This document shows, piece by piece, positions 22,201 to 34,200 of a DNA stretch of 64,000 nucleotides. The position numbers and the translations under genes were made by a program. Positions within the stretch are counted from its first letter, which is position 1. The number at the start of each line of letters is the position of its first letter. Below the pieces are notes generated by a model. It did not search any database. It saw only the letters and a list, made by a program, of their open reading frames with translations, and was not told the origin of the DNA. This DNA comes from Diplonema papillatum (taxonomy: Eukaryota; Euglenozoa; Diplonemea; Diplonemida; Diplonemidae): NCBI GenBank assembly GCA_030068145.1, contig JAPJBO010000007.1:682001-746000 (forward strand), in the 5' to 3' direction.

Positions 22201-25200
22201 CGTGTGCAGCGTTCGAAAGAGTTTGCGTATCTGGAGTCTTTTTTTTTTTTCGGGGGGGTGCCCTTTTGACCCTATGTATTTTAATATTTTTTGAGAAGAG
22301 AATTTACGACAGCCTCGAGGATATTCGTCATTTCCTGCGTTCGTCCAGTGTAATTGTCGTCCAAGTTACTGACCGTGGGAAGGGGTTCCAAGTACATGCT
22401 GTTAAGTCTGTCTGAGTGCGCGATGCAGTTTACCGATAGCCACCGCGTGCCTTCTGTGCCAGGGGTCGGATACGTTTACTTGCTGACCGGTGCTAACGTT
22501 GTAGAAGGCCCACCTATCAGCCTGAGTTCAGCTCCACAAGGTTCGTTTCGTTAAGGCAACTCATGATCACTTCGGTGTGAGGGATTAGTCCTGTTAGAAA
22601 CTACTTGTGGGCGCCTGCTCCGTTGCGTGGTCTTCTCTCCGTACAGTGTTCCACATCTGGAAGGTCCTTGCGTTCAGTTCGCGCTTCCTGTGGGCACAAA
22701 GACAGTCGATGACTTCAGGAAGGAATCAGCCATTCTTGCGTGATGTAATGTGGAGTGCAGATTCCGTTTGTTGCCACCTTGGGTTGTCAGCCCAGTCCTC
22801 CCCAGTTCTAGGTTCGGTCCGGGTCCCGTGAAATGAGGAGAAATTTGTTCCGAAACTGAAAATTTGTTCCGGGAAGTGAAAATTTGTTCCGGAACTGAAA
22901 ATTTGTTCCGGGAAGTGAAAATTTGTTCCGGGGTGAGTTTTTTTTCTGGGAGGCTCACTGATCGTGTCAGCCATTTTTAGCCCAGAAATGAAAAAAAACT
23001 CACCCAGGAACAAATTAGTCAGAAAAAAAGCCCACCCCGGAACAAATTTTCAGTTCCCGGAACAAATTAGTCAGAAAAAAAGCCCACCCCGGAACAAATT
23101 TTCACTTCCCGGAACAAATTTTCACTTCCCGGAACAAATTTTCACCTCCCGGAACAAATTTTCACCTCCCGGAATAAAAAAGTCGGAAAAAAAGTCGGGA
23201 AAAAAGCCACCCCGGAATAAATTAGCCCCACACCCCCCCCCCCCCCCCCCCGGAAATGGAGGTCGGCACCCGAAAAAATGGGGTCCTGGAGATCGGTTTT
23301 TTTTCTCTCTGCATCCAGGAGGGGGTCAGATTTTGATCGCTGGGCTAGCTGGCAGCTTGCCCATAATCGCGCATCCCAGAACTACTCGAAAACCAAAAGA
23401 TTTCCCAAAATGACCTCGAAAATAATTTCCAGACAGCTGCTTTTCACACCGAAAAATCGCAAAAAAAAAAAAAAATCGGACCGGGGGAATCGAACCAAGG
23501 CCTACGGGGGCCCAGGAGGGTGCGGTAACCGTTAAGCTATGTTGCCAAACCTCGGGCCAAAATTCGCTTTTAGCGCCTGTTCAGTTGGAATTCTTATCGG
23601 AAAGTGCGAGATCGTCATTTACTCGTTTTCAGTGTCCCAGGAGCTTCTTTCGCCCGGTTTGCGAAGAACCCACCTGGTCTGGGCTCCTGGTAAGTTCCCC
23701 GAAACTCCCCGACACTTCCCCGAAACTCCCCGACACTTCCCCGAAACTCCCCGACACTTCCCGAAACTCCCCGCAACTCCCCGATACTCAGCCCGATTTT
23801 TGTGGGAAAAAGTGGGGCTGCCGGTGGGTGGGCAGGTGTACAGGTTGGTAGTTGAGTGGACAGATGGGTGGATGGTGGTGGGCAGGTCGGTGGATGGGTG
23901 AACAGGTGGGTACTTGGGTAGACGGGTGCGGGCAAGTGGGTGAGGTGTGCAGGTAGGTGTGCTAGTGTGCTTCGGACGCGGCTCTCTTGAGCCGTCCGTG
24001 TTCCTCCTCCTCCGATCCTCTTCCTCTACTAACCGGATGCATCTACCAACTGTAGCTTGGACTCCTGGGCAGTTGTTGAGGCACACCCTTCAGCCTGCGG
24101 ATTCGGAGGGCCTCAAGGCGAACCAGCAGTTGCTGGAAAACCTGCAGGACCTGCCTTTGAGTCCTTGGACACAGGGAGGAGTCTGAACAGGACGCGTCGT
24201 GTGCATGTGCGCAGGTTCAACCATCATCTGACTCTTCTGTTTGCGGTTGCAACCTTCGGTACCACGAGTTTGCCATTCTTATGTCAAACTCTCCAATCCC
24301 CTCTTGGGTTTTGGTTTGGGCAAAAAGTATTCGCGCCCGCCATCTCCCGATGACCTTCCCACTTCTGACCACGCTGCAGCAGTCACGTGTAAACCGGGCA
24401 GACCCAGTCGTCCCCATCTGGTCCCGAACGACGAGCACCGCTCCTGCACCCGAATTTAGCCTTCGATGACTGGAAGCCGCATCGGAAACAGTGGGTCAAC
24501 CCATCCCGGAATTCTGAATTCGTGCACCCGGTTGAAAGGAGTGTCCACTTCGGAGTCCACGTTCACTTATGTGGGGAGTTGTAGAGTACGGGAGGAACCG
24601 GAAATCTCCGGAAAGATGGTACCCGCATTCCAACTCGTCTCGGGAATGGTCAGTCGACGACCGTATGCAGGTGGGTGGAGGCCCTGGGACTGCGAAGGTG
24701 TGACCACCCCATAAGGAGGACTCTCTATCTTGCGTTATCTCTCTGTCCCAGTCGCCATAGCAACCGTATCCTGGCCAAGCATCATCCTGCAACCCTGCTT
24801 TCGGATGGCCATCGTGCCTCTCATTTTGGTTATCAACCTTACTCCTCGCTCGAATTGCCGTCTTCGACCGTAGCTGCCCCTGGTCCTGGTGGTTAGCATG
24901 CAAAGAGCCTGTGGCGATAATCTGCATCTGCTCTCTTTCGTGACTACCTCTTCGTGCCTTATCTTGACCTCTGCCCGCCGCGGAGTGCACGTCTCTGTCT
25001 TCGATGATGGCGAGTCCTTACGCCGCCGCTTCGTTGCAGCGGCCGTCCTAGTGTCGTCGCCTTGTCTTCGGCGTTCTCGATGGCGGTGTTGGCGCCGGCA
25101 TCCGCCGCTTCCCTTGTGGCGCTTTGGGCCGATGGTCGCAGCCTGCGTCTCGACTTCGGTGTCGCTTCGGGCGTCCCCAGGGGCGAAGGCCCGCGCTTCC

Positions 25201-28200
25201 GTCTCTTTGCCGCCGACTCCGCACATCGGCATATCGTGCTGCAGGCAGGCATCCGCGGTGTGAGTTCCTGCAGCATTCCGCGATCGTCTTGCACGTCCCG
25301 CACTGCGTCATCCTGTGCTTCTCGCAATACTTCACGGCGAGGCCGTCCCCTGTCGCGTGGTGTGCCTCGGCAGCAGCGCGCTACCGACGCTTGCCGATGC
25401 TTGCACTCTTCGCATTTCGCTTTGTGATGTCTCGTACACACTCTCTCGTCCTTGGTGGTGGCCTGGGCACGCCTACCTCCATGCACTGGGTCTCCGCCGC
25501 CCACTAAATTTACCCTCTTCTGCCCCTTCTTGCCGGAGGTGCCGTCTTCGAAGGCGTCCCACCAGCACGTCCGCCCATACGTGGAAAATACGTCCATCCC
25601 CCAGACCTCATCATTGAAGGCGTGCCTGTTCGTCCCCAGCTGCGACTCGAGCACGAGCATTGTCTCTGTACCCGCACGACCTCTGGTGGAACAGTTCCTG
25701 CTCTCCTTGCCGCAGCGGATCCTGTCGCTACCTGTGTCAAACCGTGCCAACCTGTACCTCCCAGTCTGTCCTTCCTTCTCAGCCTCTATCTTCGTCTTCG
25801 GGGCATAGCCAATCACGGGACCGCTCTGCGCAAGGTAGGGCCATAATAGCGTAGCCCCCTCCCCGCCTTCGCCAAGGCCGGCTGCAGGGAAAGTGGTCGC
25901 CACAAAGGAAATATCCCGAAACTCCCCGAATTTCCCCGAAACTCCCCGAAATTCCCCGAAACTCCCCGAAACTCCCCGATACTCCCCGATATTTTCGTCT
26001 GGACCAGGTGGAGAACTCAAAATGAGTCCAAAATTTGCACTCGGTAGTGAACAAAAAATTTCTCCGCCGTTTTTTTAGCCCATGGTCCAGAGGTTACCAC
26101 ACCCACACCGGGGTTTGAGGGTCGGTGGTTCGATTCCCGCCGGAAATCATTTTTTTGGGTTTTTGAAACAGCCCCAAAACCGACCTTTTGTCCATCTGCA
26201 CGCCAGATTTTGGTCGCCACGCGAGCTGTTGCTTGCCCATAATCGCCAGGGATAGCTCTTTCCATCCCAAAAAAAATTTCCCAAAAATTCCAAAATTTTG
26301 ACCCAAAACGGGCTGCATTTCAGACGGAAAATCTGTGACACTTTTCGTGGAATGAGTGATATGCACATATTTGCAAAAAAACATGCATATATTTGCAAAA
26401 AAAACTGGAGCCTTCGTGGGCTTCGCAATCGACACAAACAGATGTAATTCTCGTTTGGGTCCAGCGATCGCTTTAGCGGAACTGACGTCGAAGCGAACAC
26501 GAGGTGCCAGACGGGTCGCGTACGATGAGATCTGTCTGAAGCCGCCTGGGAACGTTAGGCGATGCCCCACCTGCTGCGTGTGAGATTGCTACACACAAAG
26601 CACGTCGGATGCCCTACCTGCTGCGTTGAGAACACTCCGCGGAAAGCAAGTCGGATGCCCCACCTGCTGCGTTGAACGAATCCCGCAAGAAAAAGCACGT
26701 CGGATGCCCCACCTGCTGCGTTGAATGAATCCCGCAAGAAAAAGCACGTCGGATGCCCCACCTGCTGCGTTGAATAAATCCCGCAAGAAAAAGCACGTCG
26801 GATGCCCACCTGCTGCGTTGAATAAATCCCGCAAGAAAAAGCACGTCGGATGCCCCACCTGCTGCGTTGAATAATCCCGCAAGAAAAAGCACGTCGGATG
26901 ACTGCCGCGTCGAGGACATTTCGCGAAGAGCACCTAGGACGCCCCAGCTGGATTGGGATACTTCGCGAGGGGCGCGTCGGATGTCGGAGGTGCTACCGAA
27001 TCCGAGAGAACAGAAGGCGTTGAAGAGACTCGAGAATCGCTCATGCCTCCCCTCTGGTCGCGAGCAAGCGAATGCGTTTTTTCCGCCTTTTGCGCACAAA
27101 ACACCCCATCATGCAGGTGGCCTGAGAGGGCAGTTTTCGTCTCTACAGTGTGACTAGCCGGCGAGATGCGGGGTTCCGTAGGAATTAGGAGGATGTCAGC
27201 CGTAGAGGTAGTGTGAGGTGCCCGGCGACGCATGACTCTGTAGCGGCGGTGCGTTTGTAGGTGCCAGTAGCAAGAGCTGGTGTGCGTGTGACCTGCGATG
27301 CAAGAGATGAACGGGGGATGGGAGTAACAAGCGTGTAACAAGCAAAACAAACGGTTCTAAACAGGTGATAACGATGGCGATTCCCGAGTGCTGGTCAAGG
27401 AGGTCGGAGGTTGAGAGGATGGGCCACCAGGACCTCCTCTGCTAAGCTTTCGAGCTCGTTCCCGGATTCGACGCGGGCCACGCCGAGACCTACAGGGCCG
27501 TAGTGGACGGCCTGGACACAGAAAGGGAGGTATGTTGGTGTATGTCGAGGCGTGGGCGGCCGGCTACACGGACGCGGAGCCGGCCGACTTCGTCAAGGCC
27601 GCGAAGGCGCTCTCCTTGACTGCGCTCAGACGGACGGCGCTGCAAGTTTGCCGGCCAAGTGTCCCCCGAGGCTGCGGACCGCGGCAAACAAGTGGCTTCG
27701 CCGGCAGGAGTCAGTGAGGGTGAGAAGGCGGAAGGAGGAGGCCGCTCTTCGACCGGCTCAGCTGCCCAGGAGAATCCTGGACGTCGACACGCAGCTGGAG
27801 CTTTACGGGTTGTCGAATCTGCCGGACTTCCGGAAGCCCATATACGCGCAGCTGAATGCGTTGCAGAAGAGAGGGGAGGAGGTCCCTGCTCTCTTTCTTC
27901 CGTTTGTGGACATTCGCGCCCCCCTTCTCGCAGGAGGGCTGGACGCATGGTGGTGAAACGGAAGAGAGGGGGTTCGTGCTGCCCGACGCGGGGGTCCTGC
28001 AGAGAAAGGAGGCGAGGGGCCGCGAGGATGCTCCAATGTTCCACCCTGCAGTGTCGCTGCAGAGACTCTTGGTAGCGGCCGCCCTAGCGGGTGCACTGGG
28101 CCCCAGCCCTCTCGTCTTCGTCTTCGCGTGTCCCGCTGTCGTCACCAACATCGCCTGCAGATACCGGCTGCAAGTTGCGAAGGAGTACGACAGGATGCGC

Positions 28201-31200
28201 GGGGTCCAACTCGCCAGTGCTAACAGGCCGAGGGAAGGGGAGCAGCTGGCCGCCGGAGTGGTCCGGCAGGTTGCAGCAGGCAGACCAACCCAGAGGGGGC
28301 GTGAAGCGCAGCACGGCGGCCTGCCGATGAAAAGGGCCAGGGGACCCTGGGAAGTGCCTTCCCGCGCCGAGCGCGCTTCCCTCCCCCCAGCTCGCCAGCC
28401 GGAGGACCGAAAGGCTCGTCCCCCGTGGATGGGACGGATATGAGAAAAGTCGCCAATCTGGAGCCGGAGCTGACGGCGGCCATAACCTTCACCGTCTCGA
28501 GCATTTTGGAAGAATGTCAGTAGTACCGGTCGGCTTTTCTTCTGAAGTGGAGGAAGCGAGCCGAGGATCTGCGACGAGAGCCGAAGGGGCCTGTAACGTG
28601 CGGCTCCTGGAGGAGATGCTTCGGGATACGGGTATCGAGGGCACGGGGAGCCGGTAGCGCACCTGAGGAACGGCTTTCCTATGTCGGGAGTTCTGGCTTA
28701 CGACGTTCTATCTACGAGAGGGGCCCCGCCTCGACGCCGGAACTCTCGATGGCGGAGCTCCTTGGGCGTCAGCAGGAGGTCCTTGCTAGGACGAAGGGGG
28801 CCATTAGCCTGGACTCGAGAGAGAACAGGTCGGCCATATGGAAATCGGTGTTGAAGGACGTTAAGGCTGGCCATATGGAGGAGTTGTCGATTCCACTGCC
28901 GCGCAACTATGGTTTTCTTCGTAGGTTCATAGTTAAGCAGGTGAAGGCGGACAAGCCAGGTTGCTCCCCGAAAGGAAGAGCCTGTGACGACGGTAAGATG
29001 GCTCAGGTTACCAGGGCGTCAGCGGTACAGTCGAAAGTGAAACTGGACTGATCGATGTCTTTGCGGAGACAGCCCGCCGCTTCATTGGGGAGACGGTCAA
29101 TAGCCACGGTGCCTCCACTTTCTGCATGATCGGCCTCGATTCAGTGAGGCCTACAGACGGGCCAAGTACTTCGACGACTTCGCTTGCCCGGGCCTTATGT
29201 TCAACATGTGTGATCAGGGGGGCGAGAGCCTGCTCGGGGATCTAGAGTTGCCAGAGACCATCCTGGGACAGCGTTCAACGAGGAGAAGACAGGGCGGTGC
29301 AACTGCTTCCGCCACCTCGGCCTTATGTTCAACATGAACTCCGGGGGTGTAAACGTCTTCCTCTCGGAACCGAGGAAGGAGAAACTGGGGTGCCTGCTGC
29401 AACATCCCTCGGTAGCAACTCGCTGTCTCCGGGCGAGGCATCGTCCCTGGCCGGTAGCTCAACTTCGCCACAGCGGCTCTGTATGGAAAGGGAGGAAGGA
29501 TTATGCTGCAACCGATCTACAGGCGCTCGGATGCCAAGTCAACTCGGCTGGGGTTTCCACGGAACAGTGACCTGAGGAGGGCCCTCCTGTGGTGGTTTGA
29601 GCTCAGAGGTCCCAGAGAGGCGGTTCGTTTTACACACCGACGCGTGTCCCAAGGGCCTAGGTGCCATTCTTGCGACGTTGATGGCGACACGCTTGTAGGT
29701 GAGTAGTAGTCGAGTTTCAGTGGAGGGCGAGCTTCGCAGTTGACACCCCCTCAGCTGAAGAGAGGATCGCCACGGCAACAAGCACGAGAACCATTGCCTG
29801 ACGGCTCGCGTCCCAATGCTCTGCCAAACCAGTTAAAGGAAGTAAACCCATTTGGCAGGAACCTGTTTGGGAGAATGGGAGTACGTCATAAAACATAGGT
29901 TAAATTGTCGATGAGCCTCACAATGAGAAGTTAACTTAAGTTTTTTTGCAAATATATGCATGTGGCTGGACGGAGGACAGAGGCGATGTTAAACGGCATA
30001 GTAGCAGTTTGCTCCAAAGACAGCTGGAATGACGCCAAACCCGTGTACCCTCAGGACGTAGCCTTCGCTCAATGGAAGCTGACGTTTCCCATCAAGGTGT
30101 TAGCCGCCGCCGTAGGCCGCGCAGTCGCGAGGAAGAAGAGGGCCCGCAGCGTTACAAGGCGGCGATCCCCCGCGAGACGAGCTCGCCCGCCGGCCAGAGC
30201 GCCCGCTGCAGCACCAACTCCGGTGCCGCCACTCACTGTAGCAGAGCCGCAACCTGCAGCGCGCCTCCGGAGCGACTTACGCCCGCCGTAGCAGTGCGAA
30301 GAGAAATGAGGAGACCGGAAACTCCCCGGAGAGATGGTCCCTGCACTCTAACTCGTCTCTCTCTCTCTCTCTCTGCATGTTTGTACGAACATGCATATAT
30401 TTGCAAAAAAAAACAAGGGTTTATTCCCTTATAGCCACCACGATTTTTTTTTATTCCCTTATAGCCACGAAAAAAGAATTTTATTCCCTTATAGCCACGT
30501 CAATGTTTTTTATTCCCTTACAGCCACCACATGTTTTTAAATTCCCTTATAGCCACGGAAAAAGAATTTTATTCCCTTATAGCCACGAAAAAAGAATTTT
30601 ATTCCCTTATAGCCACGAAAAAAGAATTTTATTCCCTTATAGCCACGGGAAAAGAATTTTATTCCCTGACCAGCCTGGACAGCCTGTACCACCCAACCAG
30701 ACAAGTCAACCAGTCCTGGTTGCACCAGACACTAAGTCCTGGCTTTAAGGTATTAACGGCAAGGGTCCTCTGAGTCGTGGTTTCAAGGGGAGTTTTCCCC
30801 TGTGAAGGGGCCCCTCAACAGTTTTCATAACACGGCATCGTAGGTCAAGAAACGGATAAGTGTGTGTTCCTTCTATTTCAGTCTGAACTGCATTTTGCAT
30901 CCCCTCCCTCTCCCTCGGATAGAATGCAAAGGACCAATTTTATGATCGGAAATCAGGCAGCAAGCCTCACGATGTATGGGGACGACAGGGGTATCCTCCT
31001 CAGAACTCTCGTGGAGGTAGGACCATAGTTTTAGACTGATCTTGCGAGGGGTGGGCACCCTATGAACACGAACAGGAGAAGGTGGCTCTCCAGGAATAAA
31101 ATTCTTTTTCCGTGGCTATAAGGGAATAAAATTCTTTTTTCGTGGCTATAAGGGAATAAAATTCTTTTTTCGTGGCGGGAATAAAATTCTTTTTCCGTGG

Positions 31201-34200
31201 CTATAAGGGAATAAAATTCTTTTTTCGTGGCTATAAGGGAATAAAATTCTTTCGTGGTGGCTATAAGGGAAAAAAAAACGGTTGTAGTCAGTTCGTGGCT
31301 ATAAGGGAATAAAATTCTTTTTTCGTGGCTATAAGGGAATATTGAAAATACCGGGTGGCTATAAGATAATTTGCCCAAAAAACAATAAAGTGCGCATATA
31401 TCTGTATATTACCCTACAAATAATGCAATACTCACGGTTGGCAGATAATCACGATTATTACCTATTATTAGATTTCCGAAATCCGCCCCAAATTATAGAT
31501 ATTAATACCTGATTATTAGAAATTATTACCCATTATTAGATATTTCGAGACTGGAGGTCCTATGAACATGCAATGTGAATGGCCTCTATTCGAGCCAACC
31601 CAGCTTTAATGTGTGAAAAAGTGTATTGTTTTTGGACTGGATTATAGTGCAGAGCTAGCTTTTTCCTCCCCTTCCGATATGCGTACTGGTGGCAGAGTGG
31701 TTGGGCGAAGGCTTGCGGGCATGGTGGCCCGGGTTCGGACCCCGCCCGTGACATTTTCCCGGTCGGGGATTGTTTTCGAGGTTTGTTGCGTTTCGGGGTC
31801 TAATGTGCCCGAAGTTTGCGTTTTTTGCGGAGTTTCTCAGTATCTCGCGGTATTTGGGTCACCCCGTCGGCCCCGGGAGAGGGCCGACGGGGGGGGACGG
31901 ACGGGAAAAGGCTGCCCCAGGGGGGCGGCGGGGGGGGTCCGGCCCCCAGGTACGAGCGCCAAACTTTACCCGTGCCCGGTGGGTCGGAGGGGATGTCCCA
32001 AGGAAGATAAAATACACTGACTCAGCCTGAATAAAATAAAATAAAATAAAATACAATAAAATACAATAATAAGCATTTATTCGGCAAGATAATTTCCGTT
32101 TATTTTGCCGAGGTGTCGGTTTTAGTCCCGAGGGAGGCCCGAGGGGGGGTTTGCAACCCCGAGCCACGAGCGGAGCGAGTGGCGAGGGGTTGCAAACCCC
32201 CCCGAGGGCCTCCCGAGGGACTAAAACCGACACCGAGGCAAAATTGGCGGAAATTATTGCCGAATAAATGATTTTATTGGGAAAACTAAATTCCCGAGGA
32301 TGGAAAGAAAACCATACTGCTTTGCAGTTATGTTGGTGTCTAGCAGAACGTTGCGTAGCAAATGTGCACGGCAGAACGTTGTGTAAGACGTTGAGCATAT
32401 TGCTTTGCAGTTACGTTGGTGTTTAGCAGAACGTTGCGTAGCAAATGTGCGCGGCAGAACGTTGTGTGTCTGAGACATTGCGTAGAGTTGTTGTAAGTGA
32501 CGGGTCACAGATCAATGTGCCTGGTTGTTCTGCTGCAACTGGGGGAGTCCCGGCAGGTTGACGTTGTAGTTCACAACATACGATGCCGCTTGCATGGGCG
32601 CTTGCATGAAGGACTGCACAGGTGCTGTCGTGCTGGGTAGGACTGTTGGATGAGCGCTGCTGACAATGCTGCGGTCGAGTTCTTGATATGGATCAGAAAG
32701 GATGAATTAGACTCAAAACGAGCTCAAAACACGCGATTTCACTCACCACAGGGAGAAAAAAAAATTTGCGAGGGGTCTACGACCTTATTTTGCGCCGCCA
32801 GCTATTTTCAGTCGGAAAAATAAACGAATTTATTTCCCTAGGGACAATAAGTTTCATTTATTTGTTTCGACTGAAAATAGCTGGCGGCGCAAAATAAATT
32901 CCGAGATCGGAAAAAATAAATTCGTTTATTTGTCCGGCCTGTGCAAACACAACGGAATCCTGTCAAAAAATAAACGAAATTTATCGTCACGCTCCTCAAG
33001 CCATTTCCACCAGAGGGAATTTATTTTTCCCAATAAAATACAATAAAATACAAGCACCATGTAACAGTAGCAGTTCTTCAGGTTTGCAGCCTGGCAGCCA
33101 AAAGTCTCGCTACATTTTGTTACCGTTTTGTAGATTTCCTGTGCTGCTGTTGGTTTTAGGGTGCCACAGCATTCTACTCATACCAAATCATTGAAAATGC
33201 TCAGGAAAGTTAGGCGTCGTTTCTCTGTGTCGTTTCTCTAACCACTCCGTGCTAATTTGAGCTTCAGCCGGCTCCCTCTGCACGCATTCAGCATTTCTGA
33301 TGTACCTGGGCCCAGCAAGTTTTCCTTGACATCTTGTTATGACTTTTTGCGCTTTGCTTTACCTACAGGACAGTGCTCACAACAGACAGTGCAAAAAGTA
33401 CTTTGCGTGAATGCAACATGATTCCTATGTGCCCTGCTGGATGTTCTGCTGGAATGTAAAGACTGGCTAATACCGGTTTGTTTTTGGTTTTACCCCTAAA
33501 AATGTGTGAACTTGCACTTTAAAAAAAGTTTCCCCCATTGAAGTGCTTAAACTGTGGGGAGACGGTGCTGAACAGCCCATCAAAATTGAACCATACCACG
33601 TGTATTTTATTTTTCAAATTTTCGGGCCTGAAAAATACATAAAATACAATAAAATACAGTAAAATAAAATACAATAAAATACAATATAATAAAATACTCT
33701 TCCTTGGGATGTCCCCCCCCGGGTATCAGCGCCAAACCTTTCCCGTACTCGGTGCGTCGGGGGGGGGTGTCCCCCCCAGGGTACGAGAGCACCGACCTTG
33801 GCTTCACCCGGACTACTACGAACTTCGCTTCGTGCCCGAACTTTTTTTAGTACCAGCGCGTAGACGGGCGGCAGGGCGTGTTCGCGGGCCCGGATGCGGG
33901 CGCTCACATCAACTTAAAGGAGATGTGGGCGCTTGCGGAAGGTGTGGTCCGGTTATGCTGGGCGCCGGGGGCGCAGCGGTGCCGCGTCGACAACGCGGCG
34001 GTTGTGGGCGCCGTGGCTAAGGGGAGCTCCTCCTCTTACGCCGCGAATCGCCTTCTATCACGGACTACCCGTGCCGCTGACCGTAGAAGGATCGTCCTGT
34101 GTCCTGGCTGGGTGCCGTCCGGCGAACAGCAGGCGGACCCGTACACGCGGGGAGCCTCGTTGCTTCGGTTCCCGGCGCCGCTTTCCGCTTCGCGGTGACG

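Noticed and set aside
23480..23555. Functional tRNA gene
   Set aside because: A and B boxes are present but acceptor and anticodon stems do not fold well by eye; treated as a tRNA-like repeat.
26560..26930. CRISPR array
   Set aside because: Head-to-tail 49-bp repeats without unique spacers, in a eukaryotic sequence.
26589..26933. Cys-rich minus-strand frames (HPTCFFLRD repeats)
   Set aside because: Read-through of the 49-bp minisatellite in several frames; no signal peptide or homologue.
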